Assembly: GCA_038237235.1 (NCBI GenBank)
Contig: JBBRYW010000002.1
Span: forward strand, 1 to 64,000
DNA: 64,000 nt
Direction: 5' to 3'
Origin: JBBRYW01 sp038237235
GTDB taxonomy: Bacteria > Actinomycetota > Thermoleophilia > Gaiellales > Gaiellaceae
Numbering within the stretch: the stretch's first letter is position 1; each line of letters begins with the position of its first letter. Below the pieces are notes generated by a model. The model made no database searches and had not been told where the DNA came from. It saw nothing but the letters and a program-made list of their open reading frames with translations. The translations under genes and the position numbers were made by a program. Positions 51,475-59,759 of the stretch are shown one piece after another.

Positions 51475-51922
51475 TCAGCTCGCGCGCCGGAGCCGAAGCA
51501 CCGGACGACACATACGTTGCCGCCGCCGCCCGATCTGGAGTGTGATCGAGAGAAGGAGAGCGCCGAGTCCGGCGTAGAACGTGATCGGCTCGGCCCGCGC
51601 CGCGGTGTGAGCATGGTTCATCGCCATCATGGTCATCGAGTCGCTGCCACCGCCGCCGAGTTCGAACATGCTCAGGTAAAGCAGCAGGCTGCCGACGGCA
51701 GCAAGCAGGGCGACGACGCGGGAGCAAGCAAGCGCGCCGGCGATCAGCAGGATCGCCGAGACGATAAAAGAGTGGCTGCGCCGCACCGGCGAAGGCGCCC
51801 GAGCCGCTGATCCCGACCGCCCCGACCGCGCCGGCAAAGCCAGTGGGGAGCGAGGTGGCCATCGCCGCGCAGCCCAGGGCCGTACCGGCTGTCCCGAACA
51901 TCGTCAACAGCGGTCTCGGCAT
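51475..51922 (-). pseudogene. Membrane protein, frameshifted
   Basis: The ATG at 51922 opens TMFGTAGTALGCAAMATSLP and GFAGAVGAVGISGSGAFAG; near 51785 the frame shifts and continues SFIVSAILLIAGALACSRVV, LLLYLSMFELGGGGS and AEPITFYAGLGALLLSITLQ. Together they give a four-helix protein. One missing or extra base explains the break, so it may be a sequencing error. No family recognised. Confidence 0.55.
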
Positions 51923-51951
51923 CGCAGGGCCAGGGTAGCCTCGGGAGCGAG

Positions 51952-52704
51952 ATGGAGCCAACAACTGACCTCGAGCGCGGCAGCGCGGCGCTCGCCGTGG
52001 AGCGGCTGACAAAGATCTACGACGACGGAACGACGGCGCTCGACGAACTCGACCTGCGTATCCCCGTCGGCTCGTTCTTCGGGCTACTCGGCCCGAACGG
52101 TGCCGGGAAAACGACGCTGATCGGTGCAACCGCCGGGCTCGTCCGTATCCCCGCGGGACGCATCTTCGTGTTCGGCCACGACGCCGCAGTCGACCTCAGA
52201 TCGCGTCTGCTCCTCGGCGTCGCGCCACAAGAGGTGCGCCTCGACCGATTCCTGACCGCGCGCGAAGTCCTTACCTATCACGGGCGCTATTTCGGGATGC
52301 CGAAGCTCGAGGCCGAGCAGCGCGCCGACCACCTGCTCGAGGCCTTCGACCTGAACGTGAAGGCGAAGACGAAGCCGAACCGGCTCTCCGGCGGCATGCG
52401 GCGGCGGCTGCTGATCGCCCGTGCGCTTGTCCATCACCCCCGGCTCGTCATCCTCGACGAGCCGACCGCAGGAGTCGACCTCGAGCTCCGTTACGAGCTC
52501 TGGCGCTATCTGCGCAGCCTGCACGTCGAAGGCGCAACGGTGCTGCTGACGACGCACTACATCGAGGAGGCCGAAGCGCTCTGCGAGCGGGTCGCCTTCA
52601 TCCGCGCCGGCCGGATCATCTCCGAGGGCGCCCCGACCGAACTGATCGACCGCTACGGCGGCGACCGGCTCGAGGATGCCTACCTCGAGGCGATGCGGCT
52701 ATGA
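51952..52704 (+). CDS. ABC transporter ATP-binding protein (DrrA/CcmA type)
   Basis: A 250-residue ATPase: Walker A GPNGAGKTTLIG, signature LSGGMRRRL, Walker B LVILDEPTAGVD and the switch TTHYIEEAE. The LDEPTAGVD/ELRYELW form is typical of ABC-2 exporters. It overlaps the permease gene by four bases (ATGAG). Confidence 0.93.
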   Translation: MEPTTDLERGSAALAVERLTKIYDDGTTALDELDLRIPVGSFFGLLGPNGAGKTTLIGATAGLVRIPAGRIFVFGHDAAVDLRSRLLLGVAPQEVRLDRFLTAREVLTYHGRYFGMPKLEAEQRADHLLEAFDLNVKAKTKPNRLSGGMRRRLLIARALVHHPRLVILDEPTAGVDLELRYELWRYLRSLHVEGATVLLTTHYIEEAEALCERVAFIRAGRIISEGAPTELIDRYGGDRLEDAYLEAMRL

Positions 52705-53483
52705 GCACCGCAGAGCTGCGGATCCGGCAGCGTCGCGCTACGGCCGCGCTCGCGGGCCGCGAGACGCGACGCGTCCTCGCGCTCTGGACGCAGACGATCC
52801 TCCCACCGGTCCTCACCGCGATCCTCTTCCTCGCCGTCTTCGGCGGTGCGCTCGGAAACCGCATCCACCACGTCGAGGGACTTCCCTACCTGAGCTTCAT
52901 CCTTCCCGGTCTCCTCGTGATGACCGTGGCGGCACAGTCGTTCGCGAACTGCTCGACGAGCCTCTTTCAAGCAAAGAACGAGGGCTACATCGAAGACATC
53001 CTCACCTCACCGCTCCGGCCCTGCCAGCTCGTCCTCTCCTACCTCAGCGGCGGCCTCGTCCGCGGCCTCCTGGCCGCTCTCGCCGTCGCGCTCCTCGCGC
53101 TGCCGTTCGCGCACGAGTCCCGCCACCCCGCGCTCACCACACTCGCGCTGCTGCTGACCGGGCTCGTGTTCTCCTCCCTCGGAGTGATCACCGGGATCTG
53201 GGCCGAAACGTTTGACCAGCACGCCTTCGTCGCGAACATCGTGATCACGCCGCTCGCGCTCGTCGGCGGCGTCTTCTACTCCGCGCGCACCCTTAACCAA
53301 CCGTGGGCCACCCTCACACGGATCGACCCCCTCTACTACCTCGTCGACGCGACGCGGGCAGGACTCACCGGCTTCAACGAAGCAACCATCTGGGTCTCGA
53401 TTCTCGTCACAGCCGCAGTAGCAGCCGGAGCGTTTCTCATCGCCACCACGGCGATCACCCGCGGCTGGCGGCTGAAGCCGTAG
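52701..53483 (+). CDS. ABC-2 type transporter permease
   Basis: A 260-residue permease with six helices; LPYLSFILPGLLVMTVAAQS, EGYIEDILTSPLRPCQLVLS (cytoplasmic coupling region) and FYSARTLNQPWATLTRIDPL mark the ABC-2 membrane family of drug, lipid or polysaccharide exporters. Coupled to the ATPase upstream. Transported substrate unknown. Confidence 0.92.
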   Translation: MSTAELRIRQRRATAALAGRETRRVLALWTQTILPPVLTAILFLAVFGGALGNRIHHVEGLPYLSFILPGLLVMTVAAQSFANCSTSLFQAKNEGYIEDILTSPLRPCQLVLSYLSGGLVRGLLAALAVALLALPFAHESRHPALTTLALLLTGLVFSSLGVITGIWAETFDQHAFVANIVITPLALVGGVFYSARTLNQPWATLTRIDPLYYLVDATRAGLTGFNEATIWVSILVTAAVAAGAFLIATTAITRGWRLKP

Positions 53484-53535
53484 CTTACTTTCCTCATTCG
53501 TCTGCTTGGTCTGTAAATCAGCGGGCGTGCGCCAA

Positions 53536-53567
53536 TAGTCCGGACCAACCGTAGTCCGGACCAACCG
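53536..53567. repeat. Perfect 16-bp tandem duplication
   Basis: TAGTCCGGACCAACCG occurs twice head-to-tail after the ABC permease gene. Each unit contains the self-complementary TCCGGA. It could be a regulator site or a simple slip duplication. Confidence 0.7.
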
Positions 53568-53665
53568 CACACGCTGACCTTGGCCGCGTCGCACTCGCTT
53601 CACGGGTCTGAGAAAGCGAGATTTCGCTCAAGAGAGAGCACGCCAGCTAGCGTAGGCGAGAGCTG

Positions 53666-54258
53666 TCAGCCAAAGACATCCGAAAGCGCCTTTGCGTCGA
53701 GCAGGAGTGTCCCGGCGATCCCGAGGGCGATCACGGCGTAGCCGGTGCGTGGCCTGCGGCGCACTGTCGGTGGTGTCAGGCGGTCGATCAAGGCTGCCCC
53801 GGCAACGCCGGAGAGGAAGAACACGATCGCAAACAGGCAGACGCTGAGCAGCCTGGGAACGATCGCGAAGTCTTCCTTGTTTCCCTCGATGGTGATCGCA
53901 GTGGCGCCCAGAGCGACCAGTGCGCCGAAGCTTGCGGCCCGAGGGCCGGGCCTTCGCGGCAGCCATGGTCTGAGCACGACGTAGGCCAGCCCGAAGAGAG
54001 ATCCGAGAAACGCGCCCGCCAGCATTACCCCGGTCAGGGTTCCCCGGTGGTAACTCGCCCGACTGTCGCGCCGGAAGCGGTGGTGAAACCAAATCTCGAC
54101 CGGTCTGCGAGAGCGATGATGCGCATCGCGATTCGCGATCCGCCGCCGGCAACGAGGAATCCGGTGGCCGCACCGCCGACAATGCCCATTCCTACCCGCC
54201 GAAGGCCGGCCATCCTGGCAAGGGACGTCTGCGATCTCGTCACTCGCAAGCCACTCAT
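53666..54258 (-). pseudogene. Four-helix membrane protein, frameshifted at a G-run
   Basis: The ATG at 54258 opens GLRRVGMGIVGGAATGFLVA and ends at a stop after VTTGEP; in the next frame TLTGVMLAGAFLGSLFGLAY, then PRLLSVCLFAIVFFLSGVAG and TGYAVIALGIAGTLLLDAKA continue it to 53666. The break is at a G4 run (54042-54045 on the other strand) where a fifth G would restore VTTGGTLTG. A sequencing error is likely. No family recognised. Confidence 0.6.
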
Positions 54259-54470
54259 CGCAACTAGCACACGTACCCCCGCAACGAAGCTCGGTCAAGT
54301 CCCAACCCGACCGAATCGTCCATCGCGCGCTGATTCGCGTCTTTTCGTGAGACGAACACTGACCCAGGCCGAGGAGAAGACCCCCCAAGTGGGCGTCTAC
54401 GCGCTACCGGGGTCCGGGTCTCACGAATTCTTCGCAACGCCGCAGGGACGCGACCCCGCCACAGGCCGCA

Positions 54471-54588
54471 TCTTGGGACAAAGTTGCATTTCTCGTTCTC
54501 AGATCTGCGTACTCAACATCAGTTTTTGCAGGCCTTTTAGAGCGGATGAAGGGACTCGAACCCTCGACCTTCTGCATGGCAAAACTCG
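54471..54588. repeat. Right direct repeat with tRNA-Gly(GCC) 3' end (attR-like)
   Basis: Matches 28619-28734 in the same orientation, differing by a two-base insertion (GGCAAAACTCG versus GGCAACTCG) and scattered substitutions in the middle. The minus strand carries the tRNA-Gly(GCC) anticodon loop, T-arm GAGGGTTCGAGTCCCTT (one C/T difference upstream) and 3' acceptor strand. The two copies are 25.85 kb apart and bound the metal/redox island. Confidence 0.75.
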
Positions 54589-54730
54589 ACGGCGCGTCTG
54601 CGCGGCCGACCGTTCTTGCCTGAAAAGCGCTACTGAGCAGGGATGTCTAGGCTCGCTCGTCTGGGTTGATCTGCGCCCGAAAGTGGCCTTCTGCGCCTCT
54701 GCTGTACCATCCACGTACCATGGAGTTGTC

Positions 54731-54749
54731 GCCTGTTTAGCTAACAGGC
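54731..54749. promoter_or_regulatory. Perfect hairpin upstream of the relaxase gene (possible oriT element)
   Basis: GCCTGTT / AACAGGC, a 7-bp inverted repeat with the five-base spacer TAGCT, in an AT-richer stretch 65 bases before the MobF start. Transfer origins of MobF systems often carry such a hairpin next to the relaxase gene; a repressor site or terminator is equally possible. Confidence 0.4.
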
Positions 54750-54813
54750 AACACTCTTTCGCACCTTGGTGCATATGCGTCTCGGCGCTGGTCGGTGCCG
54801 GATTGGAGCCAGC

Positions 54814-57678
54814 GTGCTGAGCGTGGCGAAGCTGACGGTGGGCCAGGAGACCTACTACGAGCAGCAGGTCGCGGCTGGGCTCGACGACTACTACGCTGGC
54901 CGCGGCGAGTCGCCGGGGATCTGGTCCGGCCGCGGGGCCGAGCTACTCGGCCTTGGGGGCGTGGTCGAGGAGGGCGAGCTCGGCACGCTTCTTCGCGGCG
55001 TCGACCCAGCGAGCGCGGCGCGGCTGCGGACTCCGGTGCGCGAGCGGACGATCACCGTTCGCGTGCTCGACACTGAGAGCGGCGAGTGGCGGGAGGAGAC
55101 GAAGCGGCTCGCGCCGGTCTCGGGTTTCGACCTCGTCTTCTCGTGCCCGAAGAGCGTCAGCATCCTGCACGCGCTCACCGACGACGAGCGTGTGCGCCAG
55201 GAGATCAGCGAGGCGCACGAGGCGTCGTGGCAGGCGGCGCTCGGCTATCTCGAGCGCGAGGCCTGCGTCGTGCGTCGCGACCGCGGCGGCGCGATCCGGG
55301 AGCACGGCGGCGGCTTCGTCGCGGCCGCCTTCCGGCATCGCACGAGTCGGGCACAGGATCCCCACCTACACACGCACGCGATCGTGGCGAACGTGGCCCG
55401 CTCCGCCGACGGCGAGTGGCGCGCGCTCGACGGCGAGGCGATCCTGCGGACGTACCGGCTCACCGCCGGCTACCTCTACGAGGCGAACCTCCGCCACGAG
55501 CTCGCGCAGCGGCTCGGTGTCGGCTGGACGCAGCCGGTCAAGGGCATGGCCGAGCTCGAGGGCGTCCCCGAGGAGGCGATGCGCGCCTTCTCGACTCGGC
55601 GGCAATCGCTGCTCGAGCACATGGAAGCGCGCGGGTCGGAAGGCTTCGCGGCTAGCCGAGTCGCCGCGCTCGCAACGCGGGAGGCGAAGGAGCAGGTTGA
55701 TCTTCCTCGGCTGCGGGAGGAGTGGACGGCGCGAGCCGCCGAGCACGGGCTCGGCCGTCGCGAGTTGCGCGCACTCGCGGGTCCACCCCGCCCCGATCGA
55801 GCGATCGACCTCGGCGACGCCGCGGAGCAACTACTCGGCCGCGACGGCCTCACAGCGAAGCAGACGACGTTCACGATGCCAGAGCTCGTCTACGCCGTCG
55901 CCGGCGCGGTCCGCCACGGCGCCAGCACCGAAGATGTGCTCGGGACGGCGGAGAAGCTGTCGGCGTTCCCGAGTGTCGAGCTGGTCGAGCCCGAGTGTGC
56001 GCCAGGACGGCCCGCTCGATTCACGACGCGCGAGTTGCTCGAGGTCGAACGGGAGGCTCTCGAGATCGCACTGGCCGGTCGCAACGTTGATGCACCTCGC
56101 GTAGCTCCGGGCGGCGTCCCGATCGAACAACGCGCCGAACTCACGGACGAGCAGCGGATCCTCGTGCGCGAGGCGTGTGTGAGCCGCGACCGTATCGTCT
56201 GCGCCGTCGGTGTCGCGGGCTCAGGAAAGACAACCGCCCTTCGCGTCCTCGGCGCGGCCTACCGCCAGGCAGGCATCCCAGTCCTCGGCGCCGCGCCCAG
56301 TGGCCGGGCCGCCGACGAGCTCGCAACCGCGACGGGCATCCGCAGCACGACCATGCACCGGCTCCTCGTGGACGCGCAGCATCAAGGCGGTCTGCCGCGC
56401 GGCTGCGTCGTGGTCGTCGACGAGGCGGGCATGGCCGAGACGCGCGTTCTCACGCCGCTTCTCCGGCTGATCGACGATGTCGGAGGGAAGGCGATCCTGG
56501 TCGGCGACCCCGGCCAACTTCCGGCCGTCGGCGCCGGCGGACTCTTCCCCGCCCTCTGTGACCGCCTCGGCGTCATCGGCCTGTCGGAGAATCACCGCCA
56601 GCACGACCCGGTGGAGCGCGACGCGCTCGCGCAGCTCCGCTCCGGCGACCCCAAGCCGTACCTCGCCCATGCTGTGTCGAGCGGACGGCTGCACCTCGAG
56701 GACGACGCGACCTCGGCCAAGAGCCGACTCCTCCAAGACTGGTGGCGGGCGGCGGAGCGCGACCTTGACGGAACGGTCATGCTCGCCTACCGGCGCGACG
56801 ATGTCCGCGAGCTCAACGACGCCGCCCGCGACCTGATGCTGAGCGCCGGTCGGCTCGGACCCGAGGCGCTCCAGTTCGACCGCCGCGAGTTCCGTGCCGG
56901 TGATCGCGTCATCTGCCGGCAAAACGATGCGCGCTGCGACGTCCGGAACGGCACGCGCGGGACGGTTGTCGATCTGGATGTCGCGGGCGAGACCCTCCTG
57001 CTTCGGACGGACGCCGGCGCCCTAAGCCACATCAGTTCCCTGTACGCAGCCGAGCACCTTAACCACGCCTACGCCCTCACGGGCCATGCTTCCCAGGGCG
57101 CGACCGTCGACCGCGCCTTCGTGCTCCTCAGCGACGAGGGCGTGCTCCGCGAGTGGGGCTACGTCGCCTGTTCCCGCGCACGTGAGGAGACGCGCCTCTA
57201 CATCGCCAGCGACGCGCACGAACGAGAGACGCACGGACGCGACCTCGAGCCGACGCACGCTTCGGTACGGATCGCCCGTAGGCTGACCGCACCGTCGTGC
57301 GAGCAGCTCGCGCTCGAAAGCGCAGCGGTTCCTTCGCCTAGCGATGCCAGCCTCCTTGCCCTCGCTCACCGCCGGGAACAGCTGGAACGCCCGCGTTGCC
57401 GAGCCGAAGAACGCCTCACCGAGGCCGAGACGAAGCTCGAGCAGCTCGGCTGGCGTGGCCGCCGGAGACATGGCGCCGAACTTCGAGCCGAGATCGGCTT
57501 TCAACGCGCGGCGTTCAGCATCGCGGCCAAGCAACTCGCGGAGATCCCGTCCGTCCCTCTACCGCCGACCTCGCGACGAGCCGATCAGGCCCCCGACCGG
57601 GCCACGTCTCGTGAGCATGCATTCGTGAACCATCACACGCCGGCGCCGGAACCGCGCGGACTCGACCTAGGGCTCTGA
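54814..57678 (+). CDS. MobF-family conjugative relaxase-helicase (TrwC/TraA-like)
   Basis: A 954-residue two-part protein. Residues 1-~330 form the relaxase: tyrosines in QETYYEQQ and LDDYYAGRG, GFDLVFSCPKSVSILHALTD and the three-histidine metal motif QDPHLHTHAIVANV (HUH). About 460 onward is a RecD/TraI-like helicase with Walker A VAGSGKTTALRVL, Walker B VVVDEAGMAE, GDPGQLPAVGAGG and HASQGATVDRAFV. A short coiled tail (residues ~860-900) follows. It nicks and unwinds DNA for conjugation. The GTG at 54814 gives the usual LSVAKLTVGQ start. No coupling protein, T4SS or integrase is nearby. Confidence 0.93.
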   Translation: MLSVAKLTVGQETYYEQQVAAGLDDYYAGRGESPGIWSGRGAELLGLGGVVEEGELGTLLRGVDPASAARLRTPVRERTITVRVLDTESGEWREETKRLAPVSGFDLVFSCPKSVSILHALTDDERVRQEISEAHEASWQAALGYLEREACVVRRDRGGAIREHGGGFVAAAFRHRTSRAQDPHLHTHAIVANVARSADGEWRALDGEAILRTYRLTAGYLYEANLRHELAQRLGVGWTQPVKGMAELEGVPEEAMRAFSTRRQSLLEHMEARGSEGFAASRVAALATREAKEQVDLPRLREEWTARAAEHGLGRRELRALAGPPRPDRAIDLGDAAEQLLGRDGLTAKQTTFTMPELVYAVAGAVRHGASTEDVLGTAEKLSAFPSVELVEPECAPGRPARFTTRELLEVEREALEIALAGRNVDAPRVAPGGVPIEQRAELTDEQRILVREACVSRDRIVCAVGVAGSGKTTALRVLGAAYRQAGIPVLGAAPSGRAADELATATGIRSTTMHRLLVDAQHQGGLPRGCVVVVDEAGMAETRVLTPLLRLIDDVGGKAILVGDPGQLPAVGAGGLFPALCDRLGVIGLSENHRQHDPVERDALAQLRSGDPKPYLAHAVSSGRLHLEDDATSAKSRLLQDWWRAAERDLDGTVMLAYRRDDVRELNDAARDLMLSAGRLGPEALQFDRREFRAGDRVICRQNDARCDVRNGTRGTVVDLDVAGETLLLRTDAGALSHISSLYAAEHLNHAYALTGHASQGATVDRAFVLLSDEGVLREWGYVACSRAREETRLYIASDAHERETHGRDLEPTHASVRIARRLTAPSCEQLALESAAVPSPSDASLLALAHRREQLERPRCRAEERLTEAETKLEQLGWRGRRRHGAELRAEIGFQRAAFSIAAKQLAEIPSVPLPPTSRRADQAPDRATSREHAFVNHHTPAPEPRGLDLGL

Positions 57679-57727
57679 GGCGCCGCGCAATATTCAGCGA
57701 CCTCTGTTCACGAGCCAAACCGGCCTG

Positions 57728-58471
57728 TCAATCGTGGAGGATCGATAAGCAGAACTCCCCGCGCTCGAGATTGAGGTCGCGTGTTGGCAGCCGCTGCTCC
57801 GCGCGCCAATCATCGAATGCACGGGCTGGGTAGAGCGCTGCGAGCAAGAGCTGGAGCTGGGCGAGCCCGGTCGTGTCACCGAAGACGGCGACGTAGGTCT
57901 CCTCGAGCGTCTCGACGACGTGGACGACGAGCCCGACGGGCTGCGTCGTGCCGATCACACGCCGCTCCTCGACGCCGGGCTGGGCACGGGCGGCAGCGAG
58001 AAGATCCTGAGTCTCGACGCTGACGACAGCGGCGAACCGTTCGGCCCGGTCGTCGCGGAGCGCCTCATAGTCGGCGGCCGTAGGACGCACGAGCCCCGCC
58101 CCGATCAGCTGCGGAAATCGTTCGAAGGCGTCGGAGGGCTCCCCGGAGCGGTGGCGCGCGTAGGCACAGAGCCAAACGACGTTCTCCTCGGCGTCGAACC
58201 AGGTCGCGCCGCGGTGATGGTGGCCGTAGCGCAGAACCCATAGCGTGTCGTCGCCGGCGGCGGGGCCGACCGTGTCCGTCCCGTGAACGACGGTGTGGCG
58301 CTGGTTGCGGAGCGCCCTGACCATCTCGTGGCGCAGGAGCGTGTCGAAGTCCGTATCGCGGCCGAACCCTAGATCGTCGACGACGCACCGCTCGGTGACG
58401 CGCAACTCGTGCCCGGCCCGGCAGACGAACGATCGCAGATGGCATTCCCCGATGTTGCGGTTGCCGGGCAA
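57728..58471 (-). CDS. Conserved-looking protein of unknown function
   Basis: A 247-residue soluble protein with no recognised domain. It contains histidine-rich segments (HTVVHGTDTVG, LRYGHHHRGATWFDAEENVVWL) and a middle part EALRDDRAERFAAVVSVETQ. It lies between the relaxase and the regulator of the ubiquitin-like operon, on the strand of that regulator and 25 bases downstream of it, so it is probably co-transcribed with it and may belong to the same system. Confidence 0.6.
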   Translation of the reverse strand: MPGNRNIGECHLRSFVCRAGHELRVTERCVVDDLGFGRDTDFDTLLRHEMVRALRNQRHTVVHGTDTVGPAAGDDTLWVLRYGHHHRGATWFDAEENVVWLCAYARHRSGEPSDAFERFPQLIGAGLVRPTAADYEALRDDRAERFAAVVSVETQDLLAAARAQPGVEERRVIGTTQPVGLVVHVVETLEETYVAVFGDTTGLAQLQLLLAALYPARAFDDWRAEQRLPTRDLNLERGEFCLSILHD

Positions 58472-58496
58472 TCGGACCCGACTGTAGCGGCGGGTG

Positions 58497-59366
58497 CTAC
58501 TTACTCAGGCGGGCGGCGCGGGCCTCGGCCTGCTTCTTCGAGTACCGCTTCGAGAACCGCGCCAACTCGTCCTTGTCGCCGCTCTTGATCGCAGCGCGCA
58601 GGGCGTCGTGGTCGGCGGCGAGCTGATCCTTGTGGGTGTCGAGGAACTCGTGCCACGCCGAGGCGAGAAGCGCTCCCGGCTCGCTTCCCTGCATGCCGGC
58701 GAGTGCCTTGACGTCGCTCCGCAGAGGCTGCGGCAGCGAGAAGTCGCCGCTCGTCGGGTCAGCGGGATCCTCTTTCGGCGTCCCGGCCCGCGGGTCGACG
58801 AAAAGGAGTCCCTCGCGGCGCGGTCGCTCGACGCGGTGGACGAAGCCCTTCTGGAAGACGTTGACGAGGCGGTTTGTCGCGGCGCTCGGCTCGAGCCCGG
58901 TCGCCTGCGCAAAGTTCGCGACGGTCACGCGGCCGCCGAGGCGCCGAAGAACGTCGAGCGTCTCATGCTCTGTCGGCGTCAGCGAGCCGAGTGGCTCCGC
59001 CTCTGACAACCGTTCGACGGAGGGAGCGACGAAGAGGGCGAGGTCGTAGGTCTGGGCGAGCGAGCGAAGTACCTCGCGCATCCCCTCGTCCTCGGTGCAG
59101 AGAACGACCGCCAGCGGCCCGAGCGTGCGGCCGCGCGCCGCTTGGCCGAGCGGAACGACGAGCTCTAGAAGGACTGACGCCGAGGGGAACCTTCCCTCGA
59201 GGTTCAAGGCCAGCACCGTTGGCTCTCTGACGCCACTTGGCAACAGCCACTTGCGGAAGCGCGCCATGAGTCCCCGATCGAGGAGAGGCCCGGCCGTGCC
59301 GTCCGGTGTGAACGGAGCACGCAGCTCGAGGAGTGGAAGGCGATGAGAGTGGAGCAGGGAGTTCAT
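58497..59366 (-). CDS. Winged-helix regulator divergent from the ubiquitin-like operon
   Basis: A 289-residue protein. Residues ~45-115 look like an alpha/beta sensor domain (VLALNLEGRFPSASVLLELV, GPLAVVLCTEDEGMREVLRS, YDLALFV); ~130-190 is a winged HTH (LTPTEHETLDVLRRLGGRVT, FAQATGLEPSAATNRLVNVF); the tail is charged and helical, ending with a basic KKQAEARAARLSK. ATG at 59366. Its divergent position and the inverted repeats at both starts indicate that it controls itself and the conjugation operon; the signal is unknown. Confidence 0.72.
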   Translation of the reverse strand: MNSLLHSHRLPLLELRAPFTPDGTAGPLLDRGLMARFRKWLLPSGVREPTVLALNLEGRFPSASVLLELVVPLGQAARGRTLGPLAVVLCTEDEGMREVLRSLAQTYDLALFVAPSVERLSEAEPLGSLTPTEHETLDVLRRLGGRVTVANFAQATGLEPSAATNRLVNVFQKGFVHRVERPRREGLLFVDPRAGTPKEDPADPTSGDFSLPQPLRSDVKALAGMQGSEPGALLASAWHEFLDTHKDQLAADHDALRAAIKSGDKDELARFSKRYSKKQAEARAARLSK

Positions 59367-59376
59367 AGAGAGGCCA

Positions 59377-59486
59377 TATCGGCAGAAGCGGAGCCTGACA
59401 CAAATAGCAGCCGAGTGTGTGGTGCCATCGGTTACTTCTGCTATATTCACTGAGTTCAGTGAAGTTACTGTGGAACTCTGCCGATA
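59377..59486. promoter_or_regulatory. Divergent operator region of the ubiquitin-like operon
   Basis: A perfect 10-bp inverted repeat, TATCGGCAGA (59377-59386) and TCTGCCGATA (59477-59486), has its arms exactly 100 bp apart, each within 10-13 bases of one gene start. Between them lies an 18-bp near-palindrome TTCACTGA-GT-TCAGTGAA (59446-59463) and an AT-rich CTATATT (-10-like). This fits looping or paired binding by the divergent regulator. Confidence 0.65.
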
Positions 59487-59498
59487 AGGAGGAAGGAC

Positions 59499-59759
59499 AT
59501 GCCCCCGAAGCAGATCGAGATCGCAATCGTCGTCAACGGCCAGCCGACGGTCGTCCACGCCAACCCCAACTCGCCCCTCAAGACGGTGATTCCGAAGGCG
59601 CTCGAGGCGACCGGGAATACCGGTCAACCGCCTGAGAACTGGGAGCTCCGCGACGCAAATGGCACGCTCCTGGACACTTCGAAGAAGATCGGGAGCTTCA
59701 ACTTCCCGGCCGGCATGCGTCTGCTCCTGAACCTGAAGGCCGGGGTGGGCGGCGCGTGA
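59499..59759 (+). CDS. Ubiquitin-like modifier protein (beta-grasp)
   Basis: An 86-residue beta-grasp protein: IEIAIVVNGQPTVVHANPNS, LKTVIPKALEATGNTGQPPE, NWELRDANGTLLDTSKKIGS and FPAGMRLLLNLKAGVGGA. The C-terminus ends G84-G85-A86, so trimming one residue exposes the Gly-Gly tail needed for E1 activation. It resembles the prokaryotic ubiquitin-like (Prok_Ub/DUF2604-type) proteins. A GGAGG ribosome site precedes the ATG. First gene of a four-gene operon in which every gene overlaps the next. Confidence 0.85.
   Translation: MPPKQIEIAIVVNGQPTVVHANPNSPLKTVIPKALEATGNTGQPPENWELRDANGTLLDTSKKIGSFNFPAGMRLLLNLKAGVGGA

Larger units (their letters stand above)
54259..54813. other. Non-coding junction between island and relaxase gene
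   Basis: No protein gene is seen in these 555 bases. They hold the right tRNA-Gly direct repeat (54471-54588) and a perfect hairpin (54731-54749) 65 bases before the relaxase start. The frame reading through the repeat is antisense tRNA and is not a gene. Confidence 0.6.

Noticed and set aside
54047..54820. 257-codon frame across the right repeat
   Set aside because: It crosses the membrane-gene antisense, the tRNA-Gly fragment and the relaxase 5' region; no protein-like segment.
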